Shown: positions 10,337-23,400 of the stretch, in pieces
How positions within the stretch are numbered: the stretch's first letter is position 1
How the letters are laid out: every line of letters begins with the position of its first letter
Assembly: GCF_964204865.1 (NCBI RefSeq)
Contig: NC_135263.1
Location: 10,461,426 to 10,525,425, forward strand
DNA: 64,000 bases
DNA from: Styela clava
Taxonomy: Eukaryota > Chordata > Ascidiacea > Stolidobranchia > Styelidae
Reading direction: 5' to 3'
The notes under the pieces: generated by a model
What the model saw: only the letters and a program-made list of their open reading frames with translations
What the model was told of the DNA's origin: nothing
The model's database searches: none
Made by a program: the position numbers and the translations under genes

Positions 10337-12664
10337 CTAATTCATCTTAGGTCGGATTTTGATTTCCACCATTTCCACATCTGGAGACAATCGTCCTCCC
10401 CATGTTATTCTGTCAGCAGTAGAAGAATGATCGCGGTACAATCCATTTAAGTTGTAAGGCGTACAGCTGTTGAACCACCAACCTCCTTTGAGCCATTTTG
10501 CGCAATTTCCACCAGACCAATTATCATTATCTTTGTCTTTAGCTGTAAATTTCATTCCGTCGTGGATGCTCGTAAATTCGTTTTTCATTTTATTTCTTTC
10601 CGCATCAAAAGTCATCTGATATGAAGTTTTCTGACTCCCAATAGTTACAGAACTGAAATTATTGAAATATGATCACAGTTAGTCTGAAAATCTTGGTTAC
10701 ATTGTATTCCTCAATACATTTGAACAGTATGATAACAGGCACATAATGGCAAATACGAGGTTTATAAAAATCACACCTGTAATTTCAAATTTATAGCTTA
10801 TTTTTGTGTATCTTGGGCAATATGCCATAATTAAAGTATGGGCGGAATTGGTCCCGAATCAAGCATTTTATAAAAGCTTTTCTATTAAATTTTCATTCAA
10901 ATTTATTTTTTTTTCGATACTGTCAACTACACACTATCATATACAAAAGAAACAAATTTAAATTCTACAGTGTAGATATCATGAAACAATATAGAATTCT
11001 ATGCGTATATTTAGGAAGGATGCTTTGTAGAATCGAAGAGATAACGTAAAACTCATTAGAATGAAATCACTTCTTACCCAAATTTCGCTGTAGTTTTGTA
11101 AGAATTTTTAAATTGAACATTTATTTCCATTTCACATGGCCTCTCCTCTGTCATAGTATGGAGCATTTGTAAACCTAAAAACGAATATACGTTTGAGTAT
11201 AGTTACCTCTTTTGTTTTTCTCAAATCTTACTTTTTTTCATTAGTGGCGGCGCAAAAAATGACTGCGATACCATTTTCGCGTCTAATATTTCGTGCGAGA
11301 AAGATTATTAGGCTGCTATCTGACGTCACACCACTCTAATTTATGAACATTTCTAAGTCACAAGAACCCAACTCTTTGCAACCTCGCACAAGATAGAGAT
11401 AATTGAATAATGGGTAAGTTCAAGTTTGTAAGATACCTCATTGGTTCAGCATAAACATAACTACAGATGGCAATTTCGGATCGTACATCTTACTATCAAG
11501 TTTAAAGTCTATAATTATGATAAACGCTTCAGTTTTCCTGGAAATATTTTAAGCAGGAATATTCGTTAAATGAAATCAGTGATTGTCATTAAATAAGAAT
11601 AAGCCCACCAATCCAATAATCTTCCAGTGGTAATCCAAAGCCTCTTTCGTATTCTTCCCATGTCCTATCAAAATTAACTTTGTTGCTAGTTCGTCGTTGA
11701 ATCACCTTTAAGAAACGGAAGTTCTCAAATTAATTATTATTTCACCTTGCGTTAACGTACATAATAACAAAATAAGATACTCACAGTCCATGCTCTATGT
11801 TCTTCAGAGCTGCAATCACAATAAGCTTGAATTCCTCGCCCATTTGTTTCATCAATAAATATCGCGTTTCGTCCATAATACGTGAAACCGATGGGTCGAT
11901 TATTGAATATATTTGTATGATCACAAACTTCATTGCAGTTTTTGTATGAAACTGTAAATTAGTGAAACGATTGTCTAATTAAGAACAAAATTACGCGTGT
12001 TTAACGGTACTAATATTTTATTTGACAATTTAACCTGTGCACGTTCCAGTTGATTGATCAAATGGCAATGCAGGGTATGGTAGAAGATTCTTCTCGTTAT
12101 TTGCATATGATTCGGGATCTGTTGTTAAACAAGCAAGGCCAGTGTCACAAAATCCTTCACTGTCCCAAGGACCTCCACATGATTCGTGTTCTTGTTTCGC
12201 ACAAACATCACAACATCTGCAAAAACGTGTATTATATGTTACCCCTTTCACATTTAGCCTGGAATTTCTACAAACTGCACCAGCGCAAAGTCGCCAACTT
12301 CAACTGTAGTTACTTATTATTATCGTCGCCATCAATATTGAGAGAATTATAATATATATATGGCCTAGAAGAAATATTCTGATTCTTCCAAAAATAGCAG
12401 CTACTCAATCTTAATTGGCTACTTGTGCACTACTGAGCATTGTTGCGAGTTAAGGTGTGAAAACACCTCAGTAAAAGGGTAGCCTATATTGTATAATAAG
12501 TAAACTGGCAAAAGTATTGACAAAATAGCTCACCCGCATAGATCAAGTACTTTAGATCCAGGACAAGAAACGATGGGACATGCTGTTCTCGAACATCCAA
12601 CACAACTAAGTGCATCCGAATAGGCAACATCAAGCAACACTATAATTAGCGGCGTAATATTCAT
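10337..12664 (-). CDS. Secreted IGFBP-type domain + fibrinogen-related protein (paralogue 2)
   Basis: Six minus-strand exons in order of transcription: 12664-12534, 12216-12035, 11951-11785, 11705-11609, 11174-11078, 10652-10337. They total 990 nt, or 329 residues. Sizes of exons 2-6 (182, 167, 97, 97, 316) match the plus-strand paralogue exactly. The signal peptide starts MNITPLIIVLLDVAYSDA. The cysteine module ([27 protein letters not shown]) is followed by the fibrinogen domain: [42 protein letters not shown]. Acidic residues of the presumed calcium site are kept. Introns are short and free of the transposon debris found in paralogue 1. Likely a secreted recognition protein; partner unknown. 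Start chosen because it gives the leader and matches the paralogue. Confidence 0.88.
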
Positions 12665-14415
12665 TTTCAACTGACCACACAGATGTACAGCTATATGATA
12701 AGGGATATAAGACCATTAATATTGAAAAAAATATTAGTACAAACAAAACAAAATTAAATCAATCTTCCGATCTCCGAATACGAACAACCGTTACTGTTCA
12801 ATACCACAACGTGACAATAGTGTTTTATAATATTTTGCAATTATATTTACACTTTCGATACGTTGAAACTATAGAAGAAAACGTACCAATTGTAATTCAT
12901 CAAGGATTTTAAGACGCCTATTTATATAGGAAATTTCAGCCCCAGGCAACGCCGCCTATATTTATTTTTAGATCGCAAAGGTTACATCTCGCTCAATTGA
13001 AGAGATGGGAAAAGATTGCTGTTCTAAATTGATTGAATTCTTGAATAGATTTTAAATTTTATTGCAACTGACATGAGTCAGACCGTAAATATATACCACT
13101 AAATGGTCTTACGACTCGAAATAGGTGATCCACCGAACAAGTGCATGTAATTTAGAAAACATCCTGTTCGAAATACAGCGCTGGTTAGTGGTATGGCTGA
13201 CCACTATTATTTCCTTGCTAAAAATAGAATCCAATAAAAACCTTTACTTCAATCTTATCATATTAGCGAATCGATTCTATGGAAATCGCTTCAGGATAAT
13301 GCAATATGTCTAATATGGGTTAATTAAGTTAGACTGGAACTTGTAATCCTGCAGCCCGTTAGGTCGTTATTCCGAAGAAAGTTAACGGACGAAAGCCCAT
13401 TTTTTGGTCACAAATAGACGAAAAAATGTTCTCGTCGGTATTTTCTGGTGTTGACGTATTTTCTTTGGATACTTTACATTTATACGACAATTTCGACCAA
13501 ATGCCCCAGCTGACTCCTACAGAGGTAATTGAGCACACAATGTATTGTGAAGAAAAATGATTGTATATTGTAGAGTTGGACGATCGAATTGAATTCGAAC
13601 AGATTTATTGAACTATACACTTGAGCGTGATACTAGTTATACGATTGAAAGGGTGTCTCCAAAATGTCGTGTCTCTCTTATCCCACTTGTACCACGTATA
13701 CCATGTGTCCCACTTGTACCGCGTGTCGAGTGGCAAACGTGGTACAAGTGGGAAACGTGGTACAAGCGGGGTACACGAGTGGGACACTTGGAACGAGTGG
13801 GACACCTGGGACAAGTTGGCCACGACATTTTGGAGACACCGCGATTGAAATCCAAATCAGTAAGTACACAAAACATGAAAACAGGGTATTCTCAACTCCC
13901 AAATGAGAGCCGGAAACACGTCACAAATCGATCAATACAAAAAAGTCTCTGGCCGACTTTGTAGTGTCCTTTCTGACCATAGATTTTACATAACATTGTT
14001 GTTATGCACTGTCTGTTCTAACATTTAGGGAAAACCCAACGACTAACATACCTAACCAGACAATGGTTACAAAATATTTCTCTATGGTGTCACAATTAAA
14101 ATTTGTGTCGACGGATCGTTAACCTTGCGTGTTTTCTCAAATAGTGGCTAAATTGGCTGATTTATTGGATGTTCCGAACGAACAAGGCTGAATTCACCAA
14201 AATTGGATTATCGGGTTTGCTATGCCAACTGCGCTCGGCCATTCTACCTACTGACCTATGATGCAAAAGTTTATTTTTTGTGTAAAAAGTGACTTTTTCA
14301 TGACTTGATTTTGAGTGAACTTATTTCAATGGAACACCGAACTGCCGAGTTGAAGATTACTTTCAGACGTGGACGTATTTTCGAATCCTGCAATTTGTAG
14401 CACAGAAGTAGTCTA
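12665..14415. other. Spacer between fibrinogen gene 2 and receptor 1
   Basis: Divergent promoter region for the minus-strand fibrinogen gene and the plus-strand receptor. Apart from the foldback element at 13651-13841 I see no gene. Short open frames near 13600-13960 belong to that element. Confidence 0.5.
13651..13841. mobile_element. Foldback element with 9-bp target duplication
   Basis: The ends are inverted repeats (GGGTGTCTCCAAAATGTCGTG and its near-complement). The middle is built from degenerate GTGGGACAC/GTGGTACAAG units that also pair across the centre. CGATTGAAA flanks it on both sides (13642-13650 and 13842-13850). A 9-bp duplication and G-starting ends fit a Mutator-like non-autonomous element better than hAT; this assignment is an inference. 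Confidence 0.75.
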
Positions 14416-17400
14416 ATGAAAAGTGGGGTTATGTCCACGACTACATCGTTGTTTTGCGCATTTGCAATTTGTATTTACATGGGATGTCAAGTCCAGGGAG
14501 ACGGTAATTTTATGATAAACTGTATAACGTAATTGAAACATGTTTTTGTTAGCTGCCTAAAATACCAAATCCGCTGTTTTATGGTGGAGCTATATGGGCA
14601 TTCTCAGGAAACGCGCAAATGGTCAATGGACCCATCCATGCCTACTCCTTACTGCCGTATGATATAGAGCAGGGATGGCGAACCAATGACGTGACCCACC
14701 TAGCTTTTTCGGTGAACCACCAGGTCACCAATTAATGCAAAAACATAATAAAATTTCAATGATAAAATTTATAATAAAACCGACTTTCATTCAATCTAAT
14801 ATCAAGTGGATATTACTATAGCATTCAGGTGTGCAGTTACAGTTACTGCTGTACTGTCAACAGAGCTGTTAGAACGCTTATGACATAACAATACAATTGT
14901 TTGGCTCATTTCACATAAATAATCTTGTAAAAGAAGTTCTTATTCATAGGAGTGTGAATTAAAACTAGATGTCATTTTGTCGTTTGTGCATTCCAGCCTA
15001 AACGCCGTTTGGAAAACAAAGCCAATCAAAATTATGTATAATTATTTCAGGGTGGAATAATGCATAAAGCTCAAAACTACATAATATCAACGAGGGATTG
15101 ATGACAAGTCTTGTAGCAAAAATGCAACAGCAGGTTTCTCGTTGATGCAAACTTTTATCAATTATCTATGACCCACCGCCTTCTTGTTCGCAACAAAAAA
15201 ATAAATTTTGACCCATCCATTGAAAAAGGTTCGCCATCCCTGGTATAGAGAGTTAAGTCAAAAATCCATACATATTTTTTGCTCTCCAAGATCTTTATAG
15301 CCATGAAACATATTCGTACACACAGATACAGATGGTTGTTTCCAGAAATTAGTTTGTTCACGGTTATTTTTTGGTTCCATTTCATCAATCTAATTATTTG
15401 ATCCTTTTCATTCTTTCCAACAACAAGTAGTCTCATAAACATATTTGGAGAATGTATATATGCCTTCAAATAAAATCTTCGAAAGGCACACATCAATACC
15501 TTATATTGGCTTGGATGGCCATGTCTGCATGTCACAGTCAGTTCCAATATTTTGTATAATTGTGAAAAATGCTGAAATTTAGACTGCATAGTTATGCATA
15601 ATTGTATAGTTTAATTTGTAATAAAGAATACTGGCTATAGTTAGACCCTAGCATAATAGTAATAATAATAATAATTTACTGGAACAGCTTGTGACACAAG
15701 GTTCTTAGTAAATATTGAAACCAGCAGCTAGTAGTATAAATATTTTATCAAAGAAAATTATAAATATCATTTTAGAAAAAAATTTGTCTATATATCAAAT
15801 TAATATAGTAAGGACAAGAGGCCGTGCTTTGCTGTATGATTAAACCGTCTCGTTGACTTTCGCCTTTTGGGATAAATATGTAAATCCTATCCTATCTACA
15901 TACAACCTAGTTATATCAGCTGTAGGGCTTATTAACATATTAACTTTTTTGCAGTTGTTCAAGAATTCAGTTTTGGCTTTGAGAACCTTTATAGTCCCTT
16001 CTACCCAGATTGTGATGGTGAAAAGAATAATGGTACATTTGTATTGAACTTTCCAATATCAGACGAGTATCCTGTAGTTCTTTTGCAATTCATTGAATTC
16101 GATGTTAAACCGTAAGAATCTTTTTTTGCATTTTTATGTTGATTAGAGATTATTTTAGTATGGTCTATGGTTTATCGGCAAACACAGAAATCAAAGTGGT
16201 TTTTTCAACCAATACTGTTGTTTTATATTTGAGGGATATGGTTAAATCATAGTACAGTGAACACAACCAAATTATTGATTCAACTTAAATTGAGTGGTTT
16301 TCTAGTGTTAGAGATTCAAAACTGTCATTCAAGTTTGTATAACTATAAATCTCTATTATTTATCACATGTATAAATTTGGCATTGTTTTTTTTATGCCTG
16401 GTTTTAGTCAAACCTTGATCGTAAATTCAGATCCAACTTCTCCATTTGCTCGAATTTATTTTATTATTTTTTGTCCTGCACTGTTGAACAACCCCAATGA
16501 ACATTTACATAGCTTCAATTAAATCTGTTTTTCTTTATTTCAGATGTGCTAATGCGAAGGTAAAAATTCAAGATATTGATTATTGTGAAGATACAGTTCC
16601 TACAAGAGTACTCTTTTCTACAGCTGATATTCCTATAAGTGTCAAATTTGAAATAAAAGATGGTAAATGCGGAACTGGATTTATTCTGTACTATGTTTTT
16701 CCAGGTAGGACATTTCATAACTTTATTTACTTGGATCAAATCTGGTTGAAAAATTTAGTATCAAATTCACAATTTGAGAACGATGTACTTTGAAATTAAC
16801 AGAATGACATTTATATATCTTTTTCAACAGAATCAAATGTGCATGCATGCTAAATTATGGGTGTTTCAAAAATGTTGTGTCCCATGTCCCCACTTGTCCC
16901 ACAAGTGGGTCACAACATTTCCAAGACGTCGCAAAATTACAACACTTTTATACAGGTTTTGTAGCTTGAAATAACACAGCCAATTGGTATCATTCCCAAA
17001 CCCAAATGATAGAATTTCCAGTGAATGGGGCATTATAGTACATTGACTCCAAGTTCATGAGGAGTATGGGTTTACAGTGGCTTTCATTTAGCTTACAACC
17101 TTTATTTATGACATAACACTATCTGAATTTGAAATAAGTGTAAAAATTGTAAACTAAAAAAAGGTCCGTCTAATATATGGCAAGCAATGTTTTTACATAT
17201 ACTACTAATATGGAGTTCAGGTATAACTTACCACTTTATTCTTTCGATAGTTCACTCATTCATATTTCTAAGACCTTGATTAATTTGGCTTGATTAATTT
17301 AGCCTAATTAAGTTTCATTGTGGTATAAACTTGACATACTGGTATATATATATATAAATCACATTTATTTTATTTATCTTTATGATTCCTTTTTTTTTCT

Positions 17401-20400
17401 AGAAATCACTACTGATAAGAAATATTTTATAGTTGGAGAAGAATCTAAAATACATATTGGTATTCATGGATTGCCGAGTCAAATTGGATCTACCTGTAAA
17501 TTAAATAATACTGGAGAAATACTGTCTGAAATTTCGGAAGAAAAGGCTGTCACATATCCATATGAACATGGAAAACTGGTTTCTGGGCCGTTGAAATATA
17601 ATTTCAGTTGTGTATTGTATGAAAAGGATACTGGGATGAATTTTGCTGTTTTAAAAAAGTTCATACAGTTTGAGATTGAAGATAATCTGAATAATTCTAC
17701 ATTTATATCTCAAATAAAATTGCCTAGGATTCAAAGTATAGCACTAACTGTTGACTATTATACTTTTAAAGAAAGCTTTCATTTCATCTTGAAATATCCA
17801 TACAAATATCCAACACACCCTTGTCTGATCATTCATTTAGATGGGAAGCATTATTTTAAAACAATTGATTATGAAAGACATGGTTTGAAGGATCCTGGAG
17901 ACAGGCAATCTGTACAAATAAAGATGTTTGATACGAAACAGAATACTGGTTTTGAAGCAGGAAGATTTAGCTTATTCATGTATATATTGAATGATGTTTC
18001 AATTGTGCAGTTGCCTCCAGTTATTTTTGATTTGTCCCGTCCAATTACCAATCTCGAGTTTGAAGTTGAAGATTATGTTAATCCACTTCCTTCAACATTT
18101 CCAGTATCTGTAAATCCTGGCTCAACCGCTCCTGTAGGCATAAATGTTAGCATAGTGGACTCTAACTCTCTTCAATATGTTGTACATAATTTCATTGAAT
18201 GCAATTCACAAAGAACATGCCGAAGGGGTATTACTTCCTTATTTTCTGTGCCTCCGGGGAAATATACAATTAAAGTGACAGCAAAAAACGCCCATGGTAT
18301 GCGAACCGCTTCTCCAAAATTCATAGAAAGCTTCAATTTAGTGCATGCAATGTTCGCTACTGCAGATAGATCAGCTTATGTAGGAAAAATTGTAAATTTT
18401 TACATAATATATAAGCCAGATGTGGATTTCATCAATTTGGAGCTGTTTTTGTCTGTTGATGGACTGGTATTGGTAAATAATAACATAACCATGCATCAAA
18501 ATTGGGACCCGGGAAAACATACTTTCCAAGATATAAAGTTGCCATTAAACCCAGAGGGATATAAAATATTTGTTGCACAAAAGATGTTTGAGGAAAAAGG
18601 AAGATATGCAATTGTTGCAAGAGTTTCAACAACAAATCATAAAGTAAAACTTGAACAAGAGTTTACCTTGGATGTGATGAAAGACGCTCGGGACTTATGT
18701 TTAACCGGAGTCAAGATTTATGATTATAACTTTAAAAATCACCTTCATACATTTATTCAAGTGAACAAATCTTTTCCACTTTCTGCAGATGTGAAACTTC
18801 ATTGTTTATTGACAAAAGATAAAGCCATTACTTATAAATGGACGATTTATAAGGCAAGTATAAGTGATTAAACGTGACATATTGTTCAAGTAATCCTACA
18901 CTTTGCTAAATGTCTGTTAATGTTTGCTAGTGTATAGTAAAATATAGGTAAATGACCTAGTACATCTCTAGAATTTCATGGTATTATGTAGAGTGAAAAT
19001 GCTATCAAAAAGTAATAATACCTAATTGTATTCCACAGGTAAAATCACTAAATGAATTGCCCAAGGATAGCAACAAATTTGAAAATATTCGGATTGAAGT
19101 CAACAAAAATAATTTATTTGTTGACCAACTAACATTCACTGAACCTGGACTTTACATTGTGAAACTGAATGTTTTATTAGTAGATTCTGATGGAGAAATA
19201 TTATATCATGTTTTTGACTACACAGCATTGAATCTTACAAAAGGATTTTATTTAGAAGCAAGGCTTTGCGGAGCACATAAAGTAGTAGTAGGTATACATG
19301 ATTTTAGATTTCACTAGTCTACGTAAGCGAGTTCGACTCACAAAATAGGAGAATATAGCACTATTTTTGGGCAATAGATTTGTGTTCTATGTATTTATAA
19401 TGCCAAATCAATTGGATAGCTAATCGAAAATGAGTTCTTTTTAACTAGCCTACTGAATCACTGGCTTTGAAATTTGCCGCATTTGAAGAGTCCCTCTGGA
19501 AACTTTAATTTTTTTCGATTAAACAAAGTCTTAAATGTTAATTTGTTCATATTATAGTGTACTGTACAGTAAAATAAATTGAATAAAAACTCATAAAATG
19601 AAACGGTTCATTAATAGGATCAAATGGACACTGAGATGTCTACATCATCCTACCAAAAATCAGTCAAATTTAATCTAACAGTTATTTTCCCATTCTCATA
19701 TCTGACCCGTGTTTGACCTGGGATCATTTATTGAACCTGTTTTATCGTTTGATATGTATGGTCAATTTCAAAATTAACTACCTAAATAATTCTGTAAGAA
19801 CATTTGTAACCTAATTTTTGGTTTTATTATGTCGTAAATCATAGTTTTGTTGCTTAGTTAATTAAATGTGGAATTTTTCGAATAGTTTGTATTATGCTGT
19901 TTGTATTATGTAAGTTTTTATTCTATACAAGCGAAAGAACATCACATGTTCAATTGCATGGATCCATCAATTTGGATGATTGGAATGAAAACACTTTGCT
20001 ACTTGAACAAAGAAAATTTTGATAATGACCCAGAATATCAAGAGTTCACTAATACATCATGCTCAAGATTCTCAGTAGCACAAACTGGAACAGTTTCTAA
20101 AAAACCGCTTACGTTTTATTTATTGGCCTTTGAAATGGATCGATTTTTTGTACAAGCTGTTGCTTATTCTCGGCATCATGATGGTGCATACTATCATAAA
20201 CTTCATGGAAGTACTTTCATGGAAGTAGAAATTTCAAAATCTGCTGTGCCCAAATTGAATATTGTGTAAGTATTGAGTTTTATTGCTAATAAAATATAGA
20301 ATGCCATTTCACAAAGCTATTTTCATGACTGTGACAACCTAGAGTTCTGTGTCAACTGATATCTACTAGGTCGACCTGGTACTAGTTGCATATCTCAGCT

Positions 20401-23400
20401 TTTCACTGGTCTCTGGAATTCTAGTATTGGTCTCTGGAATTCTAAAATAGCATTAGCTAGTTGTTAGAAGCATTTATGAAAGGAAGATTATTATCTAGTG
20501 GACCTGAACAATTCTGAAAGTAACTGGGGCAATTGTAAATTTTATACACTTTCTTACTGGATGCATGGATTAAGATGTATAAAATTGTTTGCCAGTTCTG
20601 GAATATACTCTAAAATAGAGGTGTTCTTTCTCAGCACAATCATATCAATATCAGTTCACCTGGAATACAGTTTCATAACGAAGTAACATAAGATATATTT
20701 CCAGTATAAGATATTTAGTTCCAGGATTGAAATCTACACCCTCTTTTTCTATTCTATTCGCTTTTTAAACCTTATCTATAAACAAAATATAATATTGGAT
20801 ATTTTGTTATTATGTTATTGTTTATCATATTCATGACCTTGTTAGTATTTTTCTTGGTATGAATTTCTCATTAACTACTGGACCAATTGCTTTCAAATTT
20901 TCATCCAATTTGTTTCTTTTCTAACACTACACATTGATTGCACAAATTTTAGGATAACTGTGCATTTTCGTTCAAAAGCTTGAACAATTGTATTGAATAG
21001 GGGATTTCTGAATAATGCTGGTGGATTTATGAACTCCTCACCATGGCAGGGTTGTTCATCAGGCTACTTAATTACCCACCAGTCATTTATACCTTCCTCT
21101 AATATAACAATTGGATGCTTTATCGTATTTATCTCTAGGATAAATTTAAACCTCTATCCACACATAAATATCATCATTTGTTTACCAGGTAGATAGTGAT
21201 TTGTGTATCAATACAGATTGTGTTAATTATTATGAGGATTTCTCTAACATGAATTTATGCACAGTATAATAAAAAGAATATCTTTTTAATTAATTTTCAT
21301 TTCATATGGTATGCTCTTTTCACGCATTGCTGTCCCGATTCTATTATATGTATATATTGTATTGTCAGCTGTCGGGCAAACTGCGAAAAGGAGCAAAATG
21401 CCCATCTTCCACTGATATTTCAATCAGACTGTGAAACATGTTATGAATTTAAATGGAAGATTTCTAATGTGAACAGTATCCTGAAAGATTGTGATTCTGA
21501 TCGATATTGTCGAATTTTACCCGAAACACTCCGTACTCTGCCAAAAAACTATGCTGTCACCCTGACAGGTATCAATTTGGTATCTTTTTTGTGTCCAGTT
21601 TTATGTATTCTATAAGAGAAAATTTTGTCATGGTATTTCTCATTCTCTTAATGAAATAGTATTGAATATTGCTTTTACCACCTTACAACCAAAATCATTT
21701 AGTAAATTGGTGTAATAATTCTCACAACACCACTGAAAAATTCATTTTACAATCACAACCCATTTTAATCCTCACATTTCTGTGAATGAACGGTGCTAAC
21801 ATTATTTTAGAACAAATGTTTTTTATGGATATGCTAAAATCCTTGTTGATTTGCAAGGTTGAATTTTGAAAGCCTCAGCAATAAAATGTTTCTGTTTTCT
21901 GTTCACTGCTTGTGATAAATATATTAATCATGAAACACTTCGTTCATATATCAGGGTACGACTTGTTCAAAATAAACTCATCTGCCACATTCATTGGAGT
22001 TATGAAGGATCTTCCACCACCAGTAGTATGTGAATATAGACCTCCAATTGGATATGCCTTTATTACAAGATTTGAAATTTCTTGCTCAATACCAGAAAAT
22101 AATGATGTCATATTTCTGTTCAGTCAGTCGAAAAAAGGTGAGAATGAGTACGAGTGGAATATTTTTAATTGGATACTCAATAAACTCTCAGTTAATGCTG
22201 ACAGAGAAACACATACTATACTTTTGTATATGATGTGGGTCTCTACTTCTACTTTGAACGGATTTGATGGATGGCACATTGTGATAAACATGTGGAATAC
22301 ATTTGGAATTAAATTTAAATATGTCAGGCATAGAAGTTTGTCCTGACAATTCTATTGTGTCATATCAATATTTTTCGCATCTGAATTGTTGATCATGAAA
22401 TAAATGTTATTCAATTAATTTTTCAGATGGCACAAATCCTTTACTTGAGTATAGATATGCTGTTAAGAGTATGGCAATGCAAGATATAATTTTACCACCC
22501 GGTGTAACAGACTTTGTTATCGAAGTCTGCACTTTTTCTGTAAGTTGCTTTGAGACCAGATTATCGATTGCAGCAATGGCGCCAAGTAGACAAGATAAGA
22601 ACGCAGTAACTCCCGCTTTGATCCAAGGAATAAGAAGTTCATTTCGTGCTGGTGATTTACAGTCTGCAACAAAAACTGCTGTCCTCATTTTAGATAAAAT
22701 TGATTTGGATGAAGAAACGGTATATACTCTCCTATATTTTCTTCATAATAATCTCATTGAAACTAAAGTTATTGACAAATACAAAATCTTTGAAAGGTTT
22801 TATATGTCTAATTTGAAAAACAATTGAGGCAAGCACTGAGCCACGTATAATTGAGGGTTGTTTGTAGTAATAGCTGGATACTTGGCACATCATATCAACC
22901 AATATAAATATGCTTTTTATTGATTTGCTGATTGATTGATTACCTTTATGAATGGAATAGGACAATGGTTAAAGGCCTCTGTGTCGCAGGATGGTTTACG
23001 TAATTGCTGAATGGATACTGCTTCTACTATCCACATCCGTGCATATGTAAAAATTAACAGGTTAGCAATGTCCATATTCAACTTGGACTGATAACCAGAT
23101 GAAGGCCATGGTTTACCACATGATTGAACTGTTGGATTCCTTCTAGAATGGAATATATATGAGCATTTTTATCCCAGTCAAGTCTGTTAACTGTTCCCTA
23201 GGTGAGCTGGTAACCGAAGGAGATGCGCTCACTCATCCCCTGATTAAGCTGTCCTAGAAACTCTCTTTGCTCCGGAATAAATATTAAAATCATTTACTAT
23301 CCTGGCTAGATATCTGACCCACCATGATCTCAATCCTCTGAGAAATTATGTCATCCTCTTATGAATATTCTTCTAGTATGCTCAACACTGACAAAAATTA

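Noticed and set aside
13605-13964. Several overlapping frames on both strands
   Set aside because: All are readings of the palindromic GTGGGACAC foldback element; the peptides are low-complexity Trp/Thr/Pro repeats.
15158-15589. 143-residue minus-strand frame in intron 1 of receptor 1, a candidate for a nested ligand
   Set aside because: It crosses the right terminus of the hAT-like element (15242), has no signal peptide and has no fibrinogen motifs, so it is chance.
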